Assembly: GCA_937910695.1 (NCBI GenBank)
Contig: CALEMW010000207.1
Location: 18,523 to 82,522, forward strand
Length of the DNA stretch: 64,000 nt
From: an uncultured bacterium
Lineage (GTDB): Bacteria > Krumholzibacteriota > Krumholzibacteriia > LZORAL124-64-63
Direction: 5' to 3'
Below are positions 41,880 to 50,675 of this stretch, one piece after another. A program made the position numbers and the translations under genes. The notes below the pieces were generated by a model, which worked only from the letters and a program-made list of their open reading frames with translations, ran no database searches and was not told the origin of the DNA. Position 1 is the first letter of the stretch. Every line of letters begins with the position of its first letter.

Positions 41880-41901
41880 GGCCCGGCCATATGGCCGGGC
41901 C
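41880..41901 (-). terminator. Palindromic terminator of pepT
   Basis: GGCCCGGCCAT and ATGGCCGGGCC form an 11-bp palindrome with no free loop bases except the central pairs, followed on the - strand by TATTTTTTT. It is a strong intrinsic terminator 23 bases after the pepT stop. Confidence 0.9.
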
Positions 41902-41923
41902 CACATCGAACCAGTCGGGTCGA

Positions 41924-43186
41924 TCAGCTCTCTTTTTCAGCCCAAACCGTGATGGTCTGCAGAATGGTCTGCGTCGCCAGCTCCATATCCTTGACGCAGA
42001 CCCATTCGGTGAAGCTGTGAAAGCTCTGCTCGCCGGTGAAGATGTTGGGGGTGGGCAGGCCCTGCGCCGACAGGTTGGAGCCGTCGGTGCCGCCGCGGAT
42101 CGAACCCAGCTTGGGCTCGATGCCGATCCGCCGGATTCCCTCCATGGCGTAGGCCACGGCGCGGGGCTCCTTCTCCAGGTCGTATTTCATGTTGCGGTAG
42201 AACTGCTTGATCTCCACGTCGACGGAGCTGCCCGGCCAGTTGGCGCAGGCTTTAGCGGCGAGTTCCTTCACGAGCTTGGCCTTGGGCACCAAGCCGTCGG
42301 CGTCGAAATCGCGCAGCAGCACGTGGACCGAGGTGCTGCTGGTGTTGCCTTCCATCGTGATGGGATGGAGGTAGCCCTCCATGCCCTCGGTTGTCTCAGG
42401 GGCCATGTCTTTGGGCAGCATGGCGATGAAGTCCGCAGCGACGCGGATCGACGAAATCATCTTGTCCTTGGCATAGCCGGGGTGAATGTCGCGGCCGACG
42501 AAGCAGACCAGGGCGCTGTCGGCGCAGAAGGTCTCGTTCTCGATCTCGCCGCGCTGGCCGCCGTCCATGGTGTAGGCGACCGTCGCGCCGAAACCCTTCA
42601 CGTCGAAGTGCTTCACGCCGGCGCCGATCTCCTCGTCCGGTGTGAAAGCGACCTTCACGGGGCCGTGCTTGAAGCCGGGGTTTTCGACGATGAGCGTGAT
42701 CGCTTCCATGATCTCGGCGATGCCGGCCTTGTCGTCGGCGCCGAGCAGGGTCGTGCCGTCGGACGTGATGATGGTCTCGCCGATGCATGTCGTCAGATAC
42801 GGATTCTCGGAGAAGGAGATGACCACGCCGTTCTTGGGCAGGGCGATGTCGCCGCCCTGATAATTCTCGTGGAATGTGGGTTGGACGTTGGCGCCCGAAA
42901 CCTGAGGATAAGTGTCCATATGGGAGATGAAGGCGATGGCCGGCACCTTGGTCATGGCCGGGTCGTTGGCCGGTAACGTGGCGGTGACGTAGCCGTGCTC
43001 GTCCATGGCGGCGTCGACGAGGCCGAGGGCTTGGAGTTCGTCCACGAGCACGCGGGCCAGGTCGAGCTGACAGGCGGACGACGGGTATGTCTCCGACCCC
43101 TCGGCGGCCTGGGTGTTGATTCGGGCGTAGGCGACGAAGCGGTCGGTGAGCGAAGGAAAACGGGAATCCGCGGAGCGCGCGAGCAT
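41924..43186 (-). CDS. pepT: Peptidase T (tripeptide aminopeptidase)
   Basis: 420 residues, cytosolic M20 metallopeptidase releasing the N-terminal residue of tripeptides. Metal-site signatures: ISHMDTYPQVSG (His and Asp), LLGADDKAGIAEIMEAITL, the Glu pair in VAFTPDEEIGAG, and the distal His in GEQSFHSFTEW. It lies 92 bases downstream of the flavoprotein gene of the cytochrome operon; a common message is possible but unproven. Confidence 0.95.
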   Translation of the reverse strand: MLARSADSRFPSLTDRFVAYARINTQAAEGSETYPSSACQLDLARVLVDELQALGLVDAAMDEHGYVTATLPANDPAMTKVPAIAFISHMDTYPQVSGANVQPTFHENYQGGDIALPKNGVVISFSENPYLTTCIGETIITSDGTTLLGADDKAGIAEIMEAITLIVENPGFKHGPVKVAFTPDEEIGAGVKHFDVKGFGATVAYTMDGGQRGEIENETFCADSALVCFVGRDIHPGYAKDKMISSIRVAADFIAMLPKDMAPETTEGMEGYLHPITMEGNTSSTSVHVLLRDFDADGLVPKAKLVKELAAKACANWPGSSVDVEIKQFYRNMKYDLEKEPRAVAYAMEGIRRIGIEPKLGSIRGGTDGSNLSAQGLPTPNIFTGEQSFHSFTEWVCVKDMELATQTILQTITVWAEKES

Positions 43187-43278
43187 GGGTGTCTCCTTGA
43201 ACGGTGGCGTGGTGTCGTTGCTTCAAATCCCCCACAGAATGGCCAATGTACCCCGCCGCCGAGACCGAGGCAAGGGGT

Positions 43279-44616
43279 TCAGGCGGTTTCGCTCGTGGCT
43301 GCGCCCACCAGGCGCAGGTCGGGCTGGTCGCCGCCGAAACGCACGCCGAGTTCGCGCAGGAATCCGAAGGGCGGAATGCCGCCTGCGAGGATGAAGACGT
43401 CGTCGTTCGGGACGATGGCGGCCCCACCGGGGCCGTTGAGTACTACGGTGTCGGATTCGATGGACTGCACAGTGGTGCCGCCGCGGAAGTCGATGCCGCC
43501 GGACTCGATCAGGGCTCCGATGCGCTCCGCATTGCGCTGCTTGATGCGCAGGAGCTCTGGCTTGCGGTAGGAGATGGTGACCTTGGTGCCCTTCTGGTGG
43601 GCGAGACCCATGGCCGCTTCCACGGCGGAGTCGCCGCCGCCGACCACCAGGACCCGACGGTTTTCGTAGGCCTCGGCGTCGATGAGCTTGTAGGCCACCT
43701 TGGCTTGGTCTTCCCCGGGCACGTTGAGACGTCGCGGGGTGCCGCGACGACCCAGGGCCAGCACGACGCGGCGGGCGGCATAGGCGCCGTCGGGCGTCTT
43801 GACCATGAACCCGCCCCTGGCGCCGTCGACGCCGGTGACGCGCTCGCCGGTGCGGATGTCGAGGCCGTTGATCTCGTGGAGGTCGCCCCAGATGGCCAGG
43901 AGCTCCTCCTTGGAATACTCCAGTTGGGGGAGTCGTCCGAACAACGGGATCTCGACCGGCTGGACCATCACAAGCTTGCGACGCGGGTACTGGAGGATGG
44001 TGCCGCCGGCTCCCTGTTGGTCGAGGATGATGCAGGAGAGGCCCTTCTCCACGGCTCGCAATCCGGCGCTCATACCGGCGGGTCCGGCCCCCACCACCAG
44101 GATGTCGACCATGTTTCCGGGTTCGTCCTCGAGGTCGTCGGCGATGGCGTCGACGACGCGCGATCCCATACTCACGGCGTTGTTGATCAGGGCGAAGCCG
44201 CTCAGTTCGCCGGCGATGTAGAGGCCGGGCACGTTGGTCTGGCCGTCGTCGTCGAGGATGGGGATGTCGTCGCGCTTGGTGATGTCGCCCAGACCCACCT
44301 GGATGGCTCCCACGGGACAGGCGTCGGCGCAGCGGCCGTGGCCGATGCAGCGGGCGCCGTTGATGACCACGGCCTTGCCGTGGACGATGCCCAACACGTC
44401 GCCCTCGGGACAGGCACCCACGCAGGTGCCGCAGCCGATGCACTGACCGGCATCGATCAGGGGGTACTGTCCGCTGGCGCGGTCCATGCCCAGTTCGCGG
44501 GTGTTGGCGAGGCGGGAGGCGTCGGCATGTCGCTGACGCCGGAAGTTGATCGAATATGTGATGACGCCGACGGCGGCGAGCAGCAGGGCCGAACCCCAAA
44601 GCAGCAGGGTCTCCAC
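43279..44616 (-). CDS. Membrane-anchored flavoprotein oxidoreductase with two ferredoxin-type motifs (NAD(P)-binding)
   Basis: 445 residues from GTG 44616, preceded by GGGAGG; the frame is open upstream into the porin gene. One N-terminal TM (LLLWGSALLLAAVGVITYSI) is followed by RRQR, so the catalytic part is cytosolic. Ferredoxin motif 1 is CIGCGTCVGACPEGD; motif 2 is CIGHGRCADACPVGA, with His in place of the second Cys. Next is a segment like the last part of thioredoxin reductase (NVPGLYIAGELSG), an FAD Rossmann motif (VVGAGPAGMSAG) and an NAD(P) motif (VLVVGGGDSAVEAAMG). It should oxidise NAD(P)H and pass electrons to the FeS clusters. Its place in the cytochrome operon suggests it feeds the c-type cytochromes. 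Confidence 0.88.
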   Translation of the reverse strand: METLLLWGSALLLAAVGVITYSINFRRQRHADASRLANTRELGMDRASGQYPLIDAGQCIGCGTCVGACPEGDVLGIVHGKAVVINGARCIGHGRCADACPVGAIQVGLGDITKRDDIPILDDDGQTNVPGLYIAGELSGFALINNAVSMGSRVVDAIADDLEDEPGNMVDILVVGAGPAGMSAGLRAVEKGLSCIILDQQGAGGTILQYPRRKLVMVQPVEIPLFGRLPQLEYSKEELLAIWGDLHEINGLDIRTGERVTGVDGARGGFMVKTPDGAYAARRVVLALGRRGTPRRLNVPGEDQAKVAYKLIDAEAYENRRVLVVGGGDSAVEAAMGLAHQKGTKVTISYRKPELLRIKQRNAERIGALIESGGIDFRGGTTVQSIESDTVVLNGPGGAAIVPNDDVFILAGGIPPFGFLRELGVRFGGDQPDLRLVGAATSETA

Positions 44617-44629
44617 GTCAACCTCCCGA

Positions 44630-46219
44630 TCAGAACCTTCGTCGGAGTTCGAGGAACATGCGTCGGCCCTCGGTGTCGTCGCCGCCATCCCAGCGGGTCT
44701 CGAGGGCCGCGGACCACCGAAGGCCCAGGTCGCGATCGTGACTCAGGGACAGCCAGCGTCCCGTATTTTCGAGATCGAAAGCGCGCAGGGTGTAGGAACG
44801 GCGTCCGACGGCGATGCGGCTCGAGGCGCCGTTGCGGCCCCGGTGCTCGAGGCGCAGCGACGGGCTCGTGCCGTTCGACGTCGGACCGTCGAAGCCGCGT
44901 ACGTCGAAGCCCAGGCGGAGCCCGGGTGCGGGCCATTCGCGATAGGATGTGCGGAACGAGTACGACGCCGTCTTGCGGTCGGTGCGGTCGTCGCTGCGCA
45001 CGCCGCCGTCGACGGCGAGGGAGAGACGGTCGTCGCGCCAGGTGGCGCCGGCACGCAGACCGCGGCGGCCCGCCGATTCGAAGAGGCTGTCGGGCAGGGT
45101 GTGGTTGGACCAGGTGCGCACCACTTCGCGGTCGTCGAAGGTGACCGACAGGCGCCAGCGGTCGTCGGGACGGTAGCGGGCGCTGAGCATGATGTTGCTC
45201 AGGTTCAGGGTCGAGTTCGTCGCTTCGCCTCGCCAACCGCGATTCCAGTCGATCTGGGCCGTGTTGGTGAGGCTGATGCGGTCGCGGCGCCAGGTGCCCG
45301 ACATGGCCAGGTAGTCGCGGTCGATGGCTCCGTCGCGATGTCGCGAGACGCCGGCGATGGACATGTCGAGGCGGCCCGTCGCGCGGTCGCCCCGCTGCAG
45401 GTGGGCCACGATGCCGTTCACCCGGTCGTCGGTCCACTGTGCGGCGTTCTCCCAGTCGGGCAGCAGACCGCTGAACACGCCGAGGCGCCAGCCGCCGCCC
45501 ATGCTGCGGTTGACCATGGCCCCGTCGAAGGGGCCCACCGAGGCGGTGACCCGGGATCCCACTCTGCCGAAGGCCATCTGCCAAGCGTCGTCGTCGGTGA
45601 GCCGCGACAGTGAGACTTCGAGGATACGGTTGCGCCACTCCTCCCGGGACACCGGGCCGTAGGAGCGGGATCGGAGGTCGCGGCGAAGGGATCCGCGGGC
45701 CCGCAGTGTGAAGCCGCGGGCCAGGTGATCCACGCGCAGGTTGTAACGCAGGCCGGGCTGGTCGAAGTCGAGGTCGGCGTCGGATGTGTCGTCGTTGTGC
45801 TCCCACTGCAGGGCGACGGAGCCCGAGAGGCGGGGGGAGTCGGCGGTGGAACGCACGGGGCGTGTGCGCGTCGCCCGTTCGCGCACCTGCACGGGAGTTG
45901 TGGGCTCGGGACCGGATGACTCGGTCAGGGCCGCTGTGAACGTCCCGACGTCGCCTGTCAGGATCTCGGGACCCTCAGGATCGAGGAGACAGGATGCTGA
46001 GTGCTCGGACACGAATTCCACCCTCAGGATCGTGATCGGATCGCCGTCGCGGGTCAGGGTGATGGTGCTCCCGACCATCAGACCGTCGACGCTGCCGGCG
46101 TCGAGGTAGGCGTGGTCGGCGGAGAGGTACTTCACCGAGCAGGTGTGCGACTCCTGGGCCGTGGCCGAAGAGGCCGCAGCCAGGAGAATCGCTAGGGCGA
46201 GGTGTCGAAGATGGGACAT
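44630..46219 (-). CDS. Outer-membrane beta-barrel candidate in the cytochrome operon
   Basis: 529 residues from ATG 46219, which overlaps the previous stop (TGATG). The signal peptide is HLALAILLAAASSATAQ. Residues 25-110 form a small domain (VKYLSADHAYLDAGSVDGLM, TITLTRDGDPITILRVEFVS) of the SH3/FlgT-like type. The remaining 400 or so residues alternate polar and hydrophobic positions with short charged turns (RGFTLRARGSLRRDLRSRSY, RISLTNTAQIDWNRG) and end in the C-terminal MFLELRRRF with a terminal Phe. This is an outer-membrane beta-barrel pattern, long enough for roughly 18-22 strands (estimate). It is encoded between two multiheme cytochromes and a flavoprotein, so a porin partner for the cytochromes is likely by context. 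Confidence 0.75.
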   Translation of the reverse strand: MSHLRHLALAILLAAASSATAQESHTCSVKYLSADHAYLDAGSVDGLMVGSTITLTRDGDPITILRVEFVSEHSASCLLDPEGPEILTGDVGTFTAALTESSGPEPTTPVQVRERATRTRPVRSTADSPRLSGSVALQWEHNDDTSDADLDFDQPGLRYNLRVDHLARGFTLRARGSLRRDLRSRSYGPVSREEWRNRILEVSLSRLTDDDAWQMAFGRVGSRVTASVGPFDGAMVNRSMGGGWRLGVFSGLLPDWENAAQWTDDRVNGIVAHLQRGDRATGRLDMSIAGVSRHRDGAIDRDYLAMSGTWRRDRISLTNTAQIDWNRGWRGEATNSTLNLSNIMLSARYRPDDRWRLSVTFDDREVVRTWSNHTLPDSLFESAGRRGLRAGATWRDDRLSLAVDGGVRSDDRTDRKTASYSFRTSYREWPAPGLRLGFDVRGFDGPTSNGTSPSLRLEHRGRNGASSRIAVGRRSYTLRAFDLENTGRWLSLSHDRDLGLRWSAALETRWDGGDDTEGRRMFLELRRRF

Positions 46220-47922
46220 CAGTCTTCCTCCTCCCCACGTGGATGGCAGTCGAAGCAGGCGCTGCTCAGATACTGGTAGTCGCCTACCTCTCTGTGTCTG
46301 CCGTTGAGATCGGTCTCGTTGTCGTGTTCGTGGCAGAAAATACATTCGAACACCTGGAAGTCGGATGCGGTCACATGACAGTCGGCGCAGGTGTTCCACT
46401 CGTCGTTGTGCCGGCCTGTGTAGATCGGGAAGAGCCTGTCATGGTCCCAGTCGGCCGGGGTCCAGGCGCTGGTGCCGTGGCAATCGACGCAGCTGGTGGG
46501 GAAGCCGGCGGCGAAGTGGCCGGGTTCTGTGGTGGCGTCGTAGTCGTCCTGGTGGCAGGCGATACAGTCGGTGGGCGTGTTGGTGTAGCCGTCGCCGTGG
46601 CAGCTCAGGCAGTCGACGGTTCGGTGGGCGCCGGTCAGGGGGAAGGTTGTGGCGCCGTGGTCGAACTCGGCCGGGGTCCAGGCGGCGGTGCCGTGGCAAT
46701 CCACACAGCTGGTGGGGATGTCGGCGGCGAGGTGGCCGGGTTCGGTGGTGGCGTCGTAGTCGTCCTGGTGGCAGGCGACGCAGTCGGTGAGTGTGCCGGT
46801 GTAGCCGTCGGCGTGGCAGCTCAGGCAGTCGGCGGTGGTGTGGGCGCCGGTCAGGGGGAAGGCGGTCACGCCGTGGTCGTAGTCGGACGGATCCCAGGCG
46901 GCAGTGCCGTGGCAGAGGATGCAGTCGGTGGGGAAGCCTGCGGCGATATGTTCCGGGTCAGTTGTGTCGTCATAGTCGGGCTGGTGGCAGGTCTCGCAGT
47001 CCACGGGCGTACCGGCGTAGGTCTCGGCGTGACAGCTCAGGCAGTCGACAGTCCCGTGGGCGCCGGTCAGGGTGAAGGAGGTCACGCCGTGATCGTAGGA
47101 CGAGGGCTCCCAGGCTCGGGTGTTGTGGCAGGCAACGCAGTCGACGGGGAAGTCGGCGGCTTGGTGGTCGGGGTTCACCGCGGCGTCGTAATCGGCCTGG
47201 TGGCAGGACGCGCAGTCGGTGGGCAGGCTCGTGAACCCTTCGGTGTGGCAGGCCGTGCAGTCGATCACGGCGTGGGCTCCGATCAGGGGGTACGAAGCCG
47301 GGTGCAGGAAGCGCCGGCCGATCCAGCCGGCCCCGAAGGGGTCGTGGCATAGGGTGCAGTCGTGGTCGTAGCCGCTGGGGCCGTGGGCCGGGGACGTGGT
47401 GGCGTGGTAGTTGGCGGCATGGCAGGAGTAGCAGTCGATGGGAGTGCCCACGTACACCGTTTCGCCGACGCCGGTGTGGCAGGCGTCGCAGTCGGCCTGG
47501 CCGTGAGATCCCCGTAAGGGGAAGGCGGTCTCGTCGTGGCGGGTGCGCATCAGCGTGCGGTTCTCCCAGCCGTTGGGAGTGTGGCACTGGGCGCAGTCGT
47601 TGCCGAGGGTGCCGAGGTGGTTGTCGGTGTGGCAGTCGGCGCAGAGGGCCCCGACGTCGGCGAAGACCAGCGAGTGGTGGCACAGAGCGCAGGCGGTGCC
47701 GCGGTGGTCCCCGGACAGGGGGAACCCAGTGGCGCTGTGGTCGAAGGCCATGGGGCCGGCTCCGGACTCCCAGGATTCGTCGGCGTGGCAGACCTTGCAG
47801 TCGGTGGACAGGTCGCCGTGGGGCGACGTGGCCGGCTGGGCTGTCGCCGTCGTGCAGGCGATCAGGATCGCGAGGATCGTCGTCATCGCGAGGATCGTTG
47901 TGGTGGCCGGGGTGCGGCTCAT
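46219..47922 (-). CDS. 22-heme c-type cytochrome with tandem 72-residue modules
   Basis: 567 residues from ATG 47922 with GGAGGAAACCC upstream, overlapping the preceding stop (ATGA). The signal peptide is TTILAMTTILAILIACTTAT. I count 22 CxxCH motifs, the first CKVCH at 42 and the last CFDCH at 556. Residues about 242-505 are repeats of a 72-residue, three-heme module; equivalent motifs stand at 262, 334, 406 and 478. Each module has the order CxxCH, YDHGVTAFPLTGAH, CLSCH, CVACHQDDYDATTEPGH. The many histidines between the motifs (FDH, GAH, PEH) are potential distal ligands. It is probably periplasmic or outer-membrane-associated. The overall style is that of cytochrome c3/doubled CXXCH families; no exact named family is claimed. 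Confidence 0.93.
   Translation of the reverse strand: MSRTPATTTILAMTTILAILIACTTATAQPATSPHGDLSTDCKVCHADESWESGAGPMAFDHSATGFPLSGDHRGTACALCHHSLVFADVGALCADCHTDNHLGTLGNDCAQCHTPNGWENRTLMRTRHDETAFPLRGSHGQADCDACHTGVGETVYVGTPIDCYSCHAANYHATTSPAHGPSGYDHDCTLCHDPFGAGWIGRRFLHPASYPLIGAHAVIDCTACHTEGFTSLPTDCASCHQADYDAAVNPDHQAADFPVDCVACHNTRAWEPSSYDHGVTSFTLTGAHGTVDCLSCHAETYAGTPVDCETCHQPDYDDTTDPEHIAAGFPTDCILCHGTAAWDPSDYDHGVTAFPLTGAHTTADCLSCHADGYTGTLTDCVACHQDDYDATTEPGHLAADIPTSCVDCHGTAAWTPAEFDHGATTFPLTGAHRTVDCLSCHGDGYTNTPTDCIACHQDDYDATTEPGHFAAGFPTSCVDCHGTSAWTPADWDHDRLFPIYTGRHNDEWNTCADCHVTASDFQVFECIFCHEHDNETDLNGRHREVGDYQYLSSACFDCHPRGEEED
46410..47199 (-). repeat. Tandem 216-bp repeats inside the 22-heme cytochrome gene
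   Basis: About 3.6 copies of a 216-bp unit (72 codons, three hemes each) make up residues 242-505. The last two full copies share TDC-ACHQDDYDATTEPGH (hyphen for one varying residue) almost unchanged, so the duplication appears recent. Confidence 0.85.
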
Positions 47923-49604
47923 GGGTTTCCTCCGGTCGGGACGGGCGTGGACTTGTGGCAGTCCGCGCATTCCATCGTGAGGGGCTTGAAGATCAGTGAT
48001 CGGCCGCCCGGTTGGTCGAGGGGCACGTGGCAGCGTGCGCAGGCCACGGATTCGTGTCCGCCGCGCAGGGCGAAACGGCTGTGGCTGTCATGATCGAAGC
48101 GCTCGGCGTACCAATCGACGGTCACGTGGCAGCGGTCGCAGCGCAGTTCGGGTTCGCCGGCGACGGCGAACTGCCCCAGGTGGATATCGTCGTGGCACGA
48201 GGCGCAGGCGGTCGGGGTCGTCGTGAAGACAGGCGGGGCGTCGTCGGCGCCGCGGTGGCAGGCGAGGCAGGCCGCCTGGGCGTGTCGGTCGACGAGCGTA
48301 TAGCCTGTCGTGGCATGGTCGAATCGGGGGCTGCGCCAGGTCCCCTGATCATGGCATGTGGTGCACAGCCGAACACCGCCGGCGGAGGGGCGGCCGTGCG
48401 GATCGTCGTGGCAAGCCGTGCAGGCACCGTGGTCAAGCATGAGGGCGAAGGGCCGGTCCCGGTTGTCCTCGGGGCGGTGGCAGGCGGCGCACGGGGTGGC
48501 GAGGTGGGCGCCCTCGAGGGGATAGGCCGAGGTGCGGTGGCGATCGAGGGCGTAGCGGGCCGGACGGAATCCGTCGACGTCGTGGCACTCCTCGCACCGT
48601 GTGAGCCGGGGACGATCGTTGGAGTTGCCGCGATGGACATCGTCATGGCAGTCGGTGCAGGCGGCGAAGGTCGGTCGCTTGTCGGATGTCGCGTGGCAAC
48701 GTTCGCAGCGCACGGATGCGTGCCGACCCCGCAAGGGGTAGCGGGTGCGGTCGTGATCGAAACCCTCGCCGGCGACGGTGGACCAGCCTGTCGTCGAGTG
48801 GCAGTCGGTGCAGCGGCTGCCCAGCCGGCCGTCGTGGGGATCGCGATGGCAATCGGTGCAGGCGGTGTGGGCGACGCCGCGGAACTTCGCGGCGCCGGCG
48901 ACGGGACTTGCTTCGTCCAGGGGCGGGTGGCACTTCAGGCACGGAACGGGTTCATGGCGTCCGGTGAGGGGGAAGGCCGTGGCGTCGTGTTTGAATCCGG
49001 GGACGGGCTTCCACGCGTTCTGGTCGTGGCACTCGGTGCAGATACCGGAAAATGCCGGAACGTGGACCTCGTCGTGACAGTCGGTGCAGGATGTCCGGAG
49101 TCCCATGCGGGTGCGTTCGAGGTCCTTGCCTGCGCTCACCAGGGGGGACGGATCGGCGATGTAACGCGCCGTATGGCAGCGGGCGCAGGTCAGCTCCGCG
49201 TGCTTGCCTTCGAGCCGGTATCCGATGGAGCCATGGTCGAAACCGGATTCGCCCTGGGGCCAGAATACGAGATCGTGATCGCGCCCCTGATGCTCGACAT
49301 GGCATTCGTTGCAGTTTGCGTAGCCCTGCAGGGCGTGGAGCCCGTGTTCGCGCTCCTGACTCGATGCGATCTCCCGGTGACATTCGAGGCACTTGGAGAC
49401 GATGTTCCTGTCGCCGAGCTTGTGACAGGAATTGCAGCGGCGCACTCCTTCGAGATGTTCGTGGGCAAGGGTCAATTTTCCCGGTGAAAGCTGAGCTGAG
49501 GCGATCTTGGGAGACAGAGAGATCCCGGCATGGATCAAAATGAGGACACAAAACATCCTAAATTTGACACGTCGTACGGAGATTGGCAGGCCGGAATCGA
49601 ACAT
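47919..49604 (-). CDS. 20-heme c-type cytochrome
   Basis: 561 residues from ATG 49604, one base after the stop of the cytochrome b gene; ATG 49556 is an alternative that gives a more usual signal peptide (MFCVLILIHAGISLSPKIAS). I count 20 CxxCH motifs from CNSCH near residue 58 to CADCH near 548. Recurring FDHxxxxYPLxGxH segments lie between motif pairs (GFDHDRTRYPLRGRH, GFKHDATAFPLTGRH), followed by CTDCHDDVH-type pairs. The gene is paralogous in style to the 22-heme gene downstream but not tandem-repetitive. It is probably periplasmic and sits between the membrane cytochrome b and the outer-membrane part in the electron path. Confidence 0.92.
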   Translation of the reverse strand: MFDSGLPISVRRVKFRMFCVLILIHAGISLSPKIASAQLSPGKLTLAHEHLEGVRRCNSCHKLGDRNIVSKCLECHREIASSQEREHGLHALQGYANCNECHVEHQGRDHDLVFWPQGESGFDHGSIGYRLEGKHAELTCARCHTARYIADPSPLVSAGKDLERTRMGLRTSCTDCHDEVHVPAFSGICTECHDQNAWKPVPGFKHDATAFPLTGRHEPVPCLKCHPPLDEASPVAGAAKFRGVAHTACTDCHRDPHDGRLGSRCTDCHSTTGWSTVAGEGFDHDRTRYPLRGRHASVRCERCHATSDKRPTFAACTDCHDDVHRGNSNDRPRLTRCEECHDVDGFRPARYALDRHRTSAYPLEGAHLATPCAACHRPEDNRDRPFALMLDHGACTACHDDPHGRPSAGGVRLCTTCHDQGTWRSPRFDHATTGYTLVDRHAQAACLACHRGADDAPPVFTTTPTACASCHDDIHLGQFAVAGEPELRCDRCHVTVDWYAERFDHDSHSRFALRGGHESVACARCHVPLDQPGGRSLIFKPLTMECADCHKSTPVPTGGNP

Positions 49605-49605
49605 G

Positions 49606-50472
49606 TTAATAGATCCATGTGTAGCCCAGGGCCACGGCCACGCCTACATGCACCAGCATCACGACGATCATGATGACTGCAAAGGGTTTATGAAAGACGT
49701 GCCACCAGTGGAACAGGTCCCGGATGGTGTGGAACAGGTGGAGCCGGCGCGATAAAAGCACCCACTCACGAGCCAGTTCGAGGCCGGCGGCCCCCAGGGG
49801 TTGCCGACCCTTGAGCTTGAGTTTGAGCAAGCCGCGGGCCAAGCCGATGTTGAGCAATGGCAGGCGAATCATGGCCGAGGGCGCGGATCTGCCCTCGAGT
49901 CGCCCCATGGCGAAGTGCTCGAGGGTGTCGAGACCCTGTGCGTCGAGGCCCCATCGTTCCGAGAGAAGGACCAGGATTTCTTCCCGTCTTGTTTCCGCCG
50001 GTCCCGGTTCCATTTCTTCGCCGAGGACGTTGCGGGGGAGCTGCTGATAAAGGTAGCGGCCGAAGACGCCGCTCAGGGCCACCGCGGCCATGGACCAGTA
50101 GCTCAAGGCCACCAACCCGTTGATTTTAAACGATGTGTGAAGTGTGATCAGCACCGGGCCTGCAACGCCGAGGAAGATGTGGTAGCGCAACCAGGTGCGC
50201 AGTGATCCCCAGGTCCTCATTTGACGGGAGCGTTTGCGCACAGAATAGAGCAGCAACAGCAGCACCATGGCGCTGCCGACGATGCCCAGGCCGTGCCCGA
50301 TCTCACCGGCGGGCCTGAACATGCGAAAATCGTCGTGGTGGGCTCGTTCTTCCAGACCTGTGAGATAAAAGTCGGACGCCGACCAGAGAACCCCAAACAC
50401 GATCGATCCCAAAGCCAGGACCAGGAGGGTCAGAAGAATCGCATGAAAATACCGGGATCCATCGTTCTGCAT
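49606..50472 (-). CDS. Cytochrome-b-type inner-membrane protein (b561/ferric-reductase-like)
   Basis: 288 residues. Hydrophobic segments are at about 10-30, 58-77 (GLGIVGSAMVLLLLLYS), 95-112 (RYHIFLGVAGPVLITLH), 120-138 and 262-284 (KPFAVIMIVVMLVHVGVAVA). Histidines well placed to bind b-hemes are His60, His98, His112, His261 and His275, plus a His-rich stretch before the last helix (FHTIRDLFHWWHVFHK). A soluble loop with acidic helices lies between TM4 and TM5 (about 140-240). It is the first gene of the operon and probably transfers electrons between the quinone pool or cytosolic side and the periplasmic cytochromes. Confidence 0.82.
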   Translation of the reverse strand: MQNDGSRYFHAILLTLLVLALGSIVFGVLWSASDFYLTGLEERAHHDDFRMFRPAGEIGHGLGIVGSAMVLLLLLYSVRKRSRQMRTWGSLRTWLRYHIFLGVAGPVLITLHTSFKINGLVALSYWSMAAVALSGVFGRYLYQQLPRNVLGEEMEPGPAETRREEILVLLSERWGLDAQGLDTLEHFAMGRLEGRSAPSAMIRLPLLNIGLARGLLKLKLKGRQPLGAAGLELAREWVLLSRRLHLFHTIRDLFHWWHVFHKPFAVIMIVVMLVHVGVAVALGYTWIY

Positions 50473-50675
50473 GAATTCGACTCCGGGATCATTGCTGGGG
50501 GACGAAGAGGATCTTGGCGGAGTCTACAGCCGGATCGATGATGAAACCATCAGTTCTTGTAACGCCATGGGCCTGGTGGTATTTTCCGCGGACTGTGCAT
50601 CGTTGAAGGCGGGTTTCCAAGGGCCCGTCCCTGGGTCGTTTCGACGACCCGTCCGTCGTGTCCACGGAGGTCTCC

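Noticed and set aside
46243..47352. Long + strand open frame opposite the 22-heme cytochrome gene
   Set aside because: It is the antisense shadow of a repetitive GC-rich gene; its product is a low-complexity Gly/Val/Ala sequence without domain pattern.
48012..49487. Long + strand open frame opposite the 20-heme cytochrome gene
   Set aside because: Antisense shadow: the cytochrome frame has 20 CxxCH motifs and a signal peptide, the + frame only Ala/Gly/Val-rich sequence.
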